Assembly (NCBI RefSeq): GCF_030403435.1
Contig: NZ_JAUEPH010000001.1
Coordinates: 62,001 to 126,000 of the forward strand
From: Algoriphagus sediminis
GTDB lineage: Bacteria > Bacteroidota > Bacteroidia > Cytophagales > Cyclobacteriaceae
DNA length: 64,000 bases
Direction: 5' to 3'
Positions within the stretch are counted from its first letter, which is position 1. Each line of letters starts with the position of its first letter. Below are positions 9,263 through 17,685 of this stretch, piece by piece. The position numbers were made by a program, and so were the translations under genes. Under the pieces are notes generated by a model. The model saw only the letters and a list, made by a program, of their open reading frames with translations. It did no database searches and was not told where the DNA came from.

Positions 9263-9691
9263 TTAATAGGTTAAAAGATTTTCTCTCGACTTAATCTTAT
9301 TTACATTTAATTTGATCACATTCTGAATATGCACTTCTCTGGAAAGATGCTCTAAAAAGAGATCAGCATTGAGCTCAGTGGTTTCATCCTGGATGATTAA
9401 AAAGAAATCCACATTTCTCAATTCTGGGATTAAATATGAGATTTGTGCAGCTGAAGTTAAGGACTTATTCTTTAACAGCTGGACGTATCCGTATGGCAAA
9501 GAAAGAAAATATTGAGATATTTTAAGAATCGGAGCGTTAAGAAACTCCATTTCCAAATCATCTTCTTTTTCCAGATTAATTCCCATTCGCTTATTGATTA
9601 TCCAGGCAAGTTTATAATCCCTGACAGGCGTAATCAATCCCAAAAGATCAAAATCGTATGAGTGTTCTACTAGTAATTTGGTTTTCTTCAT
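9263..9691 (-). CDS. IPExxxVDY-family protein
   Basis: A 142-residue member of a Bacteroidota-specific uncharacterised family named for a short motif, here LIPELRNVDFFL, with Phe in place of the usual Tyr. No signal peptide or membrane segment is visible, so it is probably cytoplasmic. It precedes pyk by eight bases and is divergent from acpP, and this neighbourhood conservation is the main reason for the family call. A Bacteroidota promoter can be seen directly upstream. Function is unknown; a role tied to pyruvate kinase is only a positional inference. Confidence 0.8.
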   Translation of the reverse strand: MKKTKLLVEHSYDFDLLGLITPVRDYKLAWIINKRMGINLEKEDDLEMEFLNAPILKISQYFLSLPYGYVQLLKNKSLTSAAQISYLIPELRNVDFFLIIQDETTELNADLFLEHLSREVHIQNVIKLNVNKIKSRENLLTY

Positions 9692-9710
9692 AGGGTAGAA
9701 ACATAAGTTT

Positions 9711-9738
9711 CAAAGTTAAAAATTTATATTGTTCTCAA
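9711..9738 (-). promoter_or_regulatory. Bacteroidota-type promoter for IPExxxVDY gene and pyk
   Basis: On the minus strand TTG (9736-9738), a 17-base spacer and TAACTTTG (9711-9718) fit the consensus TTTG / TAnnTTTG for the Bacteroidota primary sigma factor. The gene starts 20 bases further on. The spacer is at the short end of the accepted range. Confidence 0.5.
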
Positions 9739-9778
9739 GACTGGAATAATAGGCACTGAAATTTACTTGAATCAATAT

Positions 9779-9810
9779 TTTGTCAATTAGCCATTAAATC
9801 CATTTCTTTG
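9779..9810 (+). promoter_or_regulatory. Probable promoter of acpP operon
   Basis: TTTG (9779-9782), a 20-base spacer and TTTCTTTG (9803-9810) match TTTG-N20-TAnnTTTG except for T in place of the A. The acpP ATG lies 30 bases downstream. It is divergent from the promoter serving pyk. Confidence 0.5.
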
Positions 9811-9840
9811 TGCAGTATTAATCAATAAACTGATCATAAA

Positions 9841-10077
9841 ATGTCTGAAATTGCAGAAAAAGTAAAAGCCATTATTGTTGACAAACTGGGCGTAGAAGAG
9901 TCTGAAGTAACTATGGAAGCAAGCTTCACAAATGATTTGGGAGCTGACTCTCTTGACACTGTAGAATTGATCATGGAATTTGAAAAGGAGTTCAATCTTT
10001 CCATCCCTGATGATCAGGCAGAGCAAATTGGTACAGTAGGTCAAGCTGTATCTTACCTAGAAGCGAACGTAAAATAA
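9841..10077 (+). CDS. acpP: Acyl carrier protein
   Basis: A 78-residue acidic acyl carrier protein with the phosphopantetheine site [12 protein letters not shown]; the modified serine is Ser37. It carries growing acyl chains as thioesters during type II fatty-acid synthesis. Length and helix pattern match standard AcpP. It starts an apparent operon acpP-fabF-rnc, with gaps of 20 and 8 bases, the usual order in many bacteria, and a plausible promoter lies 30 bases upstream. Confidence 0.97.
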   Translation: MSEIAEKVKAIIVDKLGVEESEVTMEASFTNDLGADSLDTVELIMEFEKEFNLSIPDDQAEQIGTVGQAVSYLEANVK

Positions 10078-10097
10078 AAACTGAATAAATTCATTTT

Positions 10098-11348
10098 ATG
10101 AATTTAAGGAGAGTTGTAGTAACGGGAATCGGTGCACTCACACCAATAGGCAATAATTCTGACGATTTCAGAAAAGCATTGGCTACTGGTGTGAGCGGTG
10201 CTGCTCCTATTACTCACTTTGACGCCTCACTTTTTAAGACTCAGTTTGCCTGCGAGGTAAAGAATTTCGATGTCCAAGATTACATTGATAGAAAGGAAGC
10301 CCGGAAAATGGATCCTTTCACACAGTATGCTATGGTCACTGTGGAAGAAGCAATGAATGATTCTGGACTTGATTTAGACAAAATCAATCTGGCAAGAGCC
10401 GGCGTGATTTGGGGTTCTGGAATCGGTGGATTAAAGACTTTTCAAGATGAAGTCACCGGGTTTGCTACCGGGAATGGTGAACCAAGGTTCAATCCATTCT
10501 TTATCCCAAAAATGATTGCAGATATCAGTGCAGGATTTATTTCTATCAAGTATGGATTCAGGGGACCTAACTTCGTAACCGTTTCCGCTTGTGCATCAGC
10601 AACCAATGCCCTGATCGATGCTTTTAATTACATCCGACTAGGTAAAGCAGATATATTTATTAGTGGTGGTTCAGAAGCCGCGGTGACCGAAGCTGGAATT
10701 GGCGGTTTTAATGCCATGAAAGCTTTGTCCCAAAGGAACGATTCTCCTGAAACTGCTTCCAGGCCATTTGATAAAGACAGAGATGGCTTTGTTCTCGGTG
10801 AAGGTGCAGGGGCATTAATTCTGGAAGAGTATGAGCATGCAGTAGCTCGTGGTGCTAAAATTTATGCTGAAATTGTTGGTGGTGGAATGTCAGCTGATGC
10901 TTATCACATGACCGCTCCACATCCCGAAGGTCTTGGAGCTAGCAGCGTGATGACACTTGCCCTGGAAGATGCCGGTCTTGATCCAGAGGCTATCGACTAT
11001 ATTAATGTTCATGGAACCTCCACTCCTTTAGGTGATGTAAGTGAAACTAAGGCCATTCAAAAAGTATTCGGTGCACATGCTTATAAACTAAACATCAGTA
11101 GTACCAAGTCTATGACTGGGCATTTACTCGGTGCGGCAGGTGCGATAGAAGCCTTGGCGTGTATTTTCGCCTTGCAGGATGGAATTGTACCTCCTACTAT
11201 CAATCATTTTACGGATGATGAAAATCTTGATCCTGATTTGAATCTTACGTTTAATAAGGCGCAGCAAAGAGATTTAAATTATGCGCTCAGCAATACCTTT
11301 GGGTTTGGCGGGCATAATTGCTCCGTAATTTTCAAGAAACATATCTAA
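10098..11348 (+). CDS. fabF: Beta-ketoacyl-ACP synthase II
   Basis: A 416-residue KAS II. The Cys-His-His catalytic set is complete: Cys165 in VSACASATN, His305 in NVHGTSTPLGD and His342 in SMTGHLLGAAG. It condenses malonyl-ACP with acyl-ACP to lengthen fatty acids. It follows acpP by 20 bases and precedes rnc by eight, so it belongs to the acpP operon. Nothing is unusual about its length or motifs. Confidence 0.96.
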   Translation: MNLRRVVVTGIGALTPIGNNSDDFRKALATGVSGAAPITHFDASLFKTQFACEVKNFDVQDYIDRKEARKMDPFTQYAMVTVEEAMNDSGLDLDKINLARAGVIWGSGIGGLKTFQDEVTGFATGNGEPRFNPFFIPKMIADISAGFISIKYGFRGPNFVTVSACASATNALIDAFNYIRLGKADIFISGGSEAAVTEAGIGGFNAMKALSQRNDSPETASRPFDKDRDGFVLGEGAGALILEEYEHAVARGAKIYAEIVGGGMSADAYHMTAPHPEGLGASSVMTLALEDAGLDPEAIDYINVHGTSTPLGDVSETKAIQKVFGAHAYKLNISSTKSMTGHLLGAAGAIEALACIFALQDGIVPPTINHFTDDENLDPDLNLTFNKAQQRDLNYALSNTFGFGGHNCSVIFKKHI

Positions 11349-11356
11349 ACTGAATC

Positions 11357-12097
11357 TTGAGCGTTTTTCAAAAACTCGGAATTCAGAAGATTTTTTTCAA
11401 CCAAAAAGACAAAAGGCTTGCTTCCAACATCAAATTGATAGTTGGTCGCAAGCCTTTAAATTTACCCCTCTACCGACTAGCTTTGACACCCGCAGGTCTT
11501 GGTGACCAAAATGCCGAAGGAGTGGCCATTTCAAATGAACGTCTGGAGTTTCTTGGAGATGCTGTTCTTGGCTCTATAGTGGCGGATTATCTTTACATCA
11601 AATACCCTTATAGAAATGAAGGTTTTCTGACCGAAACAAGGGCAAAGATTGTCAATAGAGAAACCCTCCACCAAGTTGGTTTAAAAATAGGGCTAAGAAA
11701 TATTTTCTCGGAAGAGCTAGAAGGTAGAAGCATTGTTCAGGGAAAATCTCTTTACGGAGATATGCTTGAGGCCTTGATTGGAGCTATTTATCTGGATCGT
11801 GGATATTCCTTCTGCAAAAGTTATATTCTCGAAAGGCTACTGATTCATATTGACGTAGAAGAAGCTATTAGAACCACAGTAAACTATAAGAGTAAAATCA
11901 TAGAATGGTCACAGAAAGAAGGAAAAACTGTCGAGTTCAAGCTTCTCAATGTCAGCGGAAATCAGCGATTCAAAGAGTTCACAGTAAGTCTGGAAATAGA
12001 TCAGGAGGAAATATCTCAAGGAAAGGGGCCAAACAAAAAGAAAGCCGAACAGGATGCATGTGAAAATGGTTGTAAAGTGCTCGATATTGAGCTTTAA
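11357..12097 (+). CDS. rnc: Ribonuclease III
   Basis: A 246-residue RNase III. The signature NERLEFLGDAVLG and the second acidic motif GDMLEALIGAIYLDRG form the Mg-binding site. A double-stranded RNA-binding domain occupies about residues 175-245 (YKSKIIEWSQKEG to KKKAEQDAC). It cleaves double-stranded RNA in rRNA processing and mRNA turnover. The only credible start is a TTG at 11357, eight bases after fabF; the next Met would delete the catalytic core. The conserved fabF-rnc pairing supports the call. Confidence 0.95.
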   Translation: MSVFQKLGIQKIFFNQKDKRLASNIKLIVGRKPLNLPLYRLALTPAGLGDQNAEGVAISNERLEFLGDAVLGSIVADYLYIKYPYRNEGFLTETRAKIVNRETLHQVGLKIGLRNIFSEELEGRSIVQGKSLYGDMLEALIGAIYLDRGYSFCKSYILERLLIHIDVEEAIRTTVNYKSKIIEWSQKEGKTVEFKLLNVSGNQRFKEFTVSLEIDQEEISQGKGPNKKKAEQDACENGCKVLDIEL

Positions 12098-12129
12098 AGG
12101 CTAATTTCACAATCTAATTCACCCGGATA

Positions 12130-13959
12130 ATGAATCTTAAAATTGCGGCGGTTTCGGTTAATCAAACACCTCTCGATTGGAAAGGTAATCTTGAACGGAT
12201 TGTAAAAGGAATTAATGAGGCCAAAAGTGCTGACGCTGATTTTATTTGCTTTCCTGAATTATCCATTTGTGGATATGGTAGCGAGGATCTTTTTCTAAGT
12301 CATTGGTACCCAGCTAGATCTCTTTCTCAGCTGAAAGAGCTCCTACCTCACACCCAGGGTATTACTCTTGCAGTAGGACTTCCAGTTAGAATTGAAAAGG
12401 AGGTTTATAATACTGTCGCCATAATTGAGGATGGATCCTTGAAGGGCTTTGTTCCCAAACAGTTTATGGCCATAGATGGAGTACATTATGAGTTTCGATG
12501 GTTTACACCATGGCCTCACGGCAAATTAATTGAATTGGACTTTTTTGGTGAGAAAATCCCATTTGGGGATCAAATCTTCAACCTCAAAGGTGTAAAATAT
12601 GGCTTCGAAATCTGTGAAGATGCTTGGAGAAAAGAGAAAAGACCGGGTTATCGCCTGCAGGATAGAAAAGTAGATTTAATCTTCAACCCAAGTGCGAGTC
12701 ACTTTGCCATGGGTAAAACGGAAGAGAGAATAGACTTAATGAAAGAAAGCTCGAAGCTTTTTGATTGCTTTTACGTTTATGTCAATCTTTTGGGCAACGA
12801 GTCAGGACGAATGATTTTCGATGGCGAACGAATACTTGCACATAAGGGCAAGATTTTGGGAAGGGCTCCTCTCCTATCTTTCAAAGATGTTGTCGTATCC
12901 TATTTTGAGCTATCACCAGAAAAACAAAACCCATCTGCCGTAATTCCCAAAGAAAAAGAATTTGTGCAAGCAGCTGCATTGGCTCTTTTCGATTACATGA
13001 GGAAAAGCCGAAGCAAGGGCTTTGTGCTTTCACTAAGTGGTGGTGCTGATTCATCTACCTGTGCCGTTTTGGTTTCTGAAATGGTCAAAAGGGGAATAGC
13101 TGAACTTGGGAAAGAAGAGTTTCTTAATAAAGCAGGCTTAAAAGGGGATTTTTCTACCGAAAAAGAAATTGTCCATGAACTGCTCATAACGGCTTATCAG
13201 GGTACAAAAAATTCATCAGAAGACACTTTCCTCAGTGCCAAAGAACTAGCCGAAAGTATTGGAGCTAAATTTTATCATTGGGAAATAGACGATGAGGTAA
13301 ATTCATACCGTAGCAAAATCGAAAAAGCTATTGGAAGAGAATTAACCTGGGAACAAGACGATATCACGCTCCAGAATATTCAGGCCAGAGCAAGGTCTCC
13401 CATCATTTGGATGCTCTCAAACCTGAACAACGCTTTGCTTATGGCTACCTCAAATCGAAGCGAAGGAGATGTTGGTTATACCACGATGGATGGTGATACC
13501 AGTGGAAGTATATCTCCTATTGCCGCTGTAAGCAAAGACTTCATCATCAATTGGCTAAAATGGGCTGAAAAAAACCTGAATCAGAGTGGGCTGGCCAGGG
13601 TCAATGCTTTGCAGCCCAGTGCAGAACTCAGGCCACTGGAAACCACCCAAACAGACGAAAAAGATTTAATGCCGTATCCAGTTTTACTGGAGATAGAAAA
13701 ACTAGCCATTCGGGATCAGAAGTCACCTCTGGATGTTTATTTGATTCTAAAAGAAGAATTAACGCTTGACTCCCAAACTTTAAAGGGATATATCAAAAAA
13801 TTCTACCAACTTTGGGCCAGAAACCAATGGAAGCGAGAAAGGCTTGCTCCTTCATTTCATCTGGATGAGTTCAATGTCGACCCAAAAACCTGGTATCGAT
13901 TTCCCATTCTTTCTGCAGGATATTCGGAAGAACTTAAAGAACTCGAAAACTTCAACTAA
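12130..13959 (+). CDS. nadE: Glutamine-dependent NAD+ synthetase
   Basis: A 609-residue fusion of a nitrilase-type glutaminase domain (about 1-275) and an NAD synthetase domain. The Glu43-Lys110-Cys162 triad is visible in FPELS, FVPKQF and EICEDAW. The ATP pyrophosphatase loop LSLSGGADSST follows at about residue 300. It amidates nicotinic acid adenine dinucleotide using ammonia from glutamine, the final step of NAD synthesis. It lies 32 bases after rnc and five bases before lgt, in line with both neighbours. Confidence 0.94.
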   Translation: MNLKIAAVSVNQTPLDWKGNLERIVKGINEAKSADADFICFPELSICGYGSEDLFLSHWYPARSLSQLKELLPHTQGITLAVGLPVRIEKEVYNTVAIIEDGSLKGFVPKQFMAIDGVHYEFRWFTPWPHGKLIELDFFGEKIPFGDQIFNLKGVKYGFEICEDAWRKEKRPGYRLQDRKVDLIFNPSASHFAMGKTEERIDLMKESSKLFDCFYVYVNLLGNESGRMIFDGERILAHKGKILGRAPLLSFKDVVVSYFELSPEKQNPSAVIPKEKEFVQAAALALFDYMRKSRSKGFVLSLSGGADSSTCAVLVSEMVKRGIAELGKEEFLNKAGLKGDFSTEKEIVHELLITAYQGTKNSSEDTFLSAKELAESIGAKFYHWEIDDEVNSYRSKIEKAIGRELTWEQDDITLQNIQARARSPIIWMLSNLNNALLMATSNRSEGDVGYTTMDGDTSGSISPIAAVSKDFIINWLKWAEKNLNQSGLARVNALQPSAELRPLETTQTDEKDLMPYPVLLEIEKLAIRDQKSPLDVYLILKEELTLDSQTLKGYIKKFYQLWARNQWKRERLAPSFHLDEFNVDPKTWYRFPILSAGYSEELKELENFN

Positions 13960-13964
13960 TCAGT

Positions 13965-15068
13965 ATGTTTGAATTAATCCTATCCTATTTTGTCTGGGAC
14001 CCTGATCCTTCTGTAATCCCGGGATGGAGCCGACCACCCTGGTACAGTATTTTATTTGCGGCCGGGTTTATAATCTCTCAGCAATTCATGATTTACTTCT
14101 TTAAAAAGGAGGGGCAGAAACCTGAATTAGTTGATAGATTAACGGTTTATATGGTCTTAGCGACCATTATTGGTGCAAGGCTGGGACATGTACTTTTCTA
14201 TGAGCCAGAACGATATTTTAGTAATCCAATTGATATCTTAAAAGTCTGGGAAGGAGGACTAGCCTCCCATGGAGCTGCTATCGGGATTCTTTTTGCTCTT
14301 TGGCTTTATGCCAAAAAAACACCAGGGCAAAATTACCTCTGGATAGTCGACAGGATCGTGATTGTCACAGCTCTGACAGGTGCATTCATCCGGTTTGGTA
14401 ACCTGATGAATTCTGAGATTGGTGGAATGGATACCGGTACTGACTCTGGGATTGTTTATGCATGGCATACAGAGGAGCTTCTGTCTTCCTTAAAAGTCCC
14501 GATTATTTCTATCGACCCATACAAACCGGCGGATCGTAAAGCTGAATTAATGGGTAATGGAATTGTTCCGGTAAATATCGCTTTGGAAATTAATAAAGGA
14601 AGCTATTCTCTTGAGGACCTTGAGACTACTTTGAATAGAGATTTGAAATATGCCTTAACGAGGTTTGAATCGAGTAAGCAGTATTTGGCTGAACCACCGG
14701 AAACTCCCTTGGATTTAGTCCTTGAAGATAAGGGAAGCTATTACCTCGCCACGGTAAAAACCTTCGGACGCACCAAACATCCAACTCAAATCTATGAGTC
14801 AATCACCTATTTCTTGATTTTCCTGATTCTATTTGGATTATGGATGAAATACAAAGCGAGGTTACCTGAAGGTATATTATTGGGAATCTTTCTGGTTTCA
14901 GTTTTCGGAATGCGTTTCTTCTGGGAGTTTTTCAAAGAAAACCAGGTCGAATTCGAAGACTCACTTCAATATAACATGGGACAAATACTAAGCGTACCAT
15001 TAGTAATTATAGGTGTTGGCCTCATTATAAGGGCGCTAAGGAATGGGTTGAAACCTGAAACTGATTAA
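13965..15068 (+). CDS. lgt: Prolipoprotein diacylglyceryl transferase
   Basis: A 367-residue polytopic membrane enzyme that transfers diacylglycerol from phosphatidylglycerol to the lipobox cysteine of prolipoproteins. Key motifs are seen: [23 protein letters not shown], the Lgt signature [13 protein letters not shown] and HPTQIYES near the C-terminus. It is longer than the Escherichia coli enzyme because of an inserted soluble loop of roughly 80 residues (about 165-255), also common in Bacteroidota as I recall. It substrates the many lipoproteins of this window. Its stop overlaps the convergent yidD by four bases. Confidence 0.93.
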   Translation: MFELILSYFVWDPDPSVIPGWSRPPWYSILFAAGFIISQQFMIYFFKKEGQKPELVDRLTVYMVLATIIGARLGHVLFYEPERYFSNPIDILKVWEGGLASHGAAIGILFALWLYAKKTPGQNYLWIVDRIVIVTALTGAFIRFGNLMNSEIGGMDTGTDSGIVYAWHTEELLSSLKVPIISIDPYKPADRKAELMGNGIVPVNIALEINKGSYSLEDLETTLNRDLKYALTRFESSKQYLAEPPETPLDLVLEDKGSYYLATVKTFGRTKHPTQIYESITYFLIFLILFGLWMKYKARLPEGILLGIFLVSVFGMRFFWEFFKENQVEFEDSLQYNMGQILSVPLVIIGVGLIIRALRNGLKPETD

Positions 15069-15292
15069 GGAACAGGATCATGACCATGTCCACCCCATGG
15101 ATGGCACCGAGATATACGTTTCAGACCAAGTTTTCCACCTTTCCAAACTCCGTGCTTCATGATCGCCTCCTTCATATACTGACTGCAAGTGGGAGTAAAT
15201 CTGCAACTAGAAGGAAATAAAGGAGAGATCAAATATTGATAGACCGTCACCGGAAAAATTGCTATCTGTTTTAAAATTGATTGAAGAGACAT
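15065..15292 (-). CDS. yidD: Membrane insertion factor YidD
   Basis: A 75-residue YidD: an N-terminal amphipathic helix ([19 protein letters not shown]) and the family signature [16 protein letters not shown] with three cysteines, then [17 protein letters not shown]. YidD is thought to help YidC insert inner-membrane proteins. The ATG at 15292 is chosen; an upstream in-frame extension to 15361 would add residues unlike the family. It is convergent with lgt and not near rpmH/rnpA, where it often lies in other phyla. Confidence 0.93.
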   Translation of the reverse strand: MSLQSILKQIAIFPVTVYQYLISPLFPSSCRFTPTCSQYMKEAIMKHGVWKGGKLGLKRISRCHPWGGHGHDPVP

Positions 15293-15342
15293 AAACTCGG
15301 TTCTAAAGAAGAAGAACAAAAATAACCAATAAGAATTCCAGC

Positions 15343-16803
15343 TTGAAGTTAAACTTCTCACATATCGTTAAAATCCTTCTATTTTCAGGAATATTCTTTG
15401 GTTTCTGGCAACCTTCGGCTAAAGCCCAAGATACGGCTTTACCTCCTATTGTCACTCCAAGTAACCCTCCTGAAAAAGTGAGGGTTAATAACATCTATGT
15501 CATAGGAAATGAAAAAACCAGAAAAAGCATTATTCTTAGGGAGCTGGATTTTATTACTGATTTCGACTACGACTGGAATACGTTCTTAGAAATCCTAATC
15601 GCTGATCAGCAAAAAATTTATAATCTCAGGCTTTTCACCACGGTAGAAATATCCCCCCTCTTCATTACGGAAGATGAAGTAGAAATACTAATTACTGTTC
15701 AGGAAAGATGGTATATAGTTCCTTCTATCATTTTTCGCTTGGCCGATCGAAACTTTGCGGAATGGTGGACCAATCAGGGAAGAGACTTATCAAGAGTAAA
15801 TTATGGTCTGAGACTAAGCCATGGTAATGTGGGAGGTAGAAATGAAAAACTCCGATTTGCTGGTCAATTGGGTTTTACCAGAGCTTTGGATCTGAGATAC
15901 AATAAACCCTACATTGATAAAAATCAGAAACAAGGTTTGGCCTTCCGTTTAAACTTTGCAGAGCAAAAAACTATCCCAATTCGATCTGCAAACAACAGAC
16001 AGGTTTTCTACACGAATGAAAATGAAGAAATTCTTAGGGAAAATTTTCTAACCTCACTTACTTACACTTATCGTCGTAGTTTTTATAATTTTCATTTTTT
16101 GACCCTTGGCTATAATAGCACGACTATTAATCCTGACGTGCTTCAGGAAAATCCAGATTACTTTCAGTCGGAAAATAACAAGCTTCGCTACTTATATGCT
16201 TCTTACACCTTTAGACACGATAGACGGGATAACGTGGCCTACGCGACGGACGGTGAATTCTTAGAACTAACCGCTACCAAGTATGGGATCTTTTTCGTGG
16301 ATGAACTAGATGAGGTAGAAGTTAGTATTACGGCAAACCGTTATTTTAAAATCAACGATAAATTCCACTTCAACACAGGATTGACCGCTAATTGGTTTTT
16401 AAGTCAGACTCAACCGTACACTTTGGTGCGTGGTATAGGTTATAACCCCTATTTTATCCGGGGATATGAACTTAATGTCATCGAAGGTCAGCAGCTCTAT
16501 ACGCACAAAAATAGCTTCAGATGGAAGTTTGTGGACTGGCAAATCGACATAGGCAAATTTGTCCCTCTTGATCAGTTTTCAGTCATTCCGATTAAGCTTT
16601 ACCTAAGTGCAAACTTTGACCACGGATTTGTAAAAGATAGAAATAACATTCCAGAGAATGCTCGGCTCACAAATACTTATTTGTTCGGATATGGTACAGG
16701 AATAGACCTGGTCGGCCTCTACGATGCAGTATTTCGTTTTGAACTTTCCTTCAATAATCAGGGAGAAAGTAACTTTTTCTTGAATATCCGCGCACCCTTC
16801 TAG
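15343..16803 (+). CDS. BamA/TamA-like outer-membrane protein with POTRA domain
   Basis: A 486-residue exported protein: signal peptide (cleavage near KAQ-DT), one POTRA-like domain at about 45-125 ([20 protein letters not shown] to [10 protein letters not shown]) and a C-terminal beta-barrel of alternating aromatic strands ending in FFLNIRAPF. The architecture resembles Omp85-superfamily proteins, but with only one clear POTRA it is much shorter than BamA, so the role in outer-membrane biogenesis or transport is uncertain. Translation must begin at TTG 15343, because the signal peptide begins there. It is divergent from yidD across 50 bases. Confidence 0.8.
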   Translation: MKLNFSHIVKILLFSGIFFGFWQPSAKAQDTALPPIVTPSNPPEKVRVNNIYVIGNEKTRKSIILRELDFITDFDYDWNTFLEILIADQQKIYNLRLFTTVEISPLFITEDEVEILITVQERWYIVPSIIFRLADRNFAEWWTNQGRDLSRVNYGLRLSHGNVGGRNEKLRFAGQLGFTRALDLRYNKPYIDKNQKQGLAFRLNFAEQKTIPIRSANNRQVFYTNENEEILRENFLTSLTYTYRRSFYNFHFLTLGYNSTTINPDVLQENPDYFQSENNKLRYLYASYTFRHDRRDNVAYATDGEFLELTATKYGIFFVDELDEVEVSITANRYFKINDKFHFNTGLTANWFLSQTQPYTLVRGIGYNPYFIRGYELNVIEGQQLYTHKNSFRWKFVDWQIDIGKFVPLDQFSVIPIKLYLSANFDHGFVKDRNNIPENARLTNTYLFGYGTGIDLVGLYDAVFRFELSFNNQGESNFFLNIRAPF

Positions 16804-16831
16804 GCTGAGTTTTAGCCCTAGCCTTTCTTTT
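16800..16831 (+). terminator. Possible weak terminator after BamA-like gene
   Basis: CTAGGCT (16800-16806) and AGCC-C-TAG (16814-16821) can pair with one bulged C, followed by CCTTTCTTTT. The hairpin includes the stop codon. Pairing is imperfect and the T tract is interrupted. Confidence 0.35.
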
Positions 16832-16875
16832 ATCAGATTTAATAACTAAATTCTCTTTCACTTTTTTGACTGAGG

Positions 16876-17685
16876 ATGAGGTTATTTTTTATCATCTGCT
16901 TTTTGTCTTTGTGCTTTTGTTCCTTCGGACAAAGTTACCTTCCCACCCAAACCCACGGGGCAAGAAGTCATGGTATGGGTACTATCAGACTGAATCTCCA
17001 GGATTCATGGTCCTATTTCAATAATATTGGAGCCCTTGCTAGAAATGAAAGTACTGGGATCTCTGTGGGTTATGATTCACGCTTTGGACTGAAAGAACTG
17101 CAAACGGTGAGTCTTGCCGGAAATTTCCCTATCCAATTCGGTCAAATCGGTTTTGGAGTAAGTCGATTTGGAGGCAAGCTATTTAACCAGCAAAGCCTTG
17201 GAATCGGCTTTTCCAACCAGTTGGGAATAGTATCCTTTGGAATTAAGGCTGATTGGTTCCAAACCAACATTGAGGGCTTTGGAACTGGGAATTCTCTCAT
17301 CTTTAACTTTGGAGGAGTAGCCGAACTAGGGCCAAAAATATTTCTTTCCACCCATGTCAGTAATGTAAATCGCGCCAAACTCAGCAAGAATACGGAGGAG
17401 CGACTCGACACTCAAATTGATATGGGAATGAGCTATATCCCTAACTCCAAACTAGGACTTCATCTCGAGCTATCTAAAAGTCTTCAAAATGACCCAAGGG
17501 TAAGAGCCGGACTGGAATATTCGCTAAAGGATTGGGTGATTTTTCGCACAGGGATCATCTCCAATCCTGGAGATATCTTTTTTGGGCTCGGGCTGAAGCC
17601 AGGGAAATTCTTGGCTGATTATGCCTTCGGCCAAAATGGACCCCTTGGAAGCACTCATCACTTAAGCATAGGTTGGATATGGTGA
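16876..17685 (+). CDS. PorV/PorQ-like outer-membrane barrel protein
   Basis: A 269-residue protein with a signal peptide (MRLFFIICFLSLCFCSFGQ) and a barrel-type body of short alternating strands rich in glycine and aromatic residues, ending in a terminal aromatic (SIGWIW). The start GARSHGMGTIRLNLQDSWSYFNN, with the phrase NNIGALA, is typical of PorV/PorQ-related proteins, some of which act in type IX secretion. It overlaps the following helix-hairpin-helix barrel gene by seven bases, so the two are probably translated together. The exact subfamily is not certain. Confidence 0.7.
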   Translation: MRLFFIICFLSLCFCSFGQSYLPTQTHGARSHGMGTIRLNLQDSWSYFNNIGALARNESTGISVGYDSRFGLKELQTVSLAGNFPIQFGQIGFGVSRFGGKLFNQQSLGIGFSNQLGIVSFGIKADWFQTNIEGFGTGNSLIFNFGGVAELGPKIFLSTHVSNVNRAKLSKNTEERLDTQIDMGMSYIPNSKLGLHLELSKSLQNDPRVRAGLEYSLKDWVIFRTGIISNPGDIFFGLGLKPGKFLADYAFGQNGPLGSTHHLSIGWIW

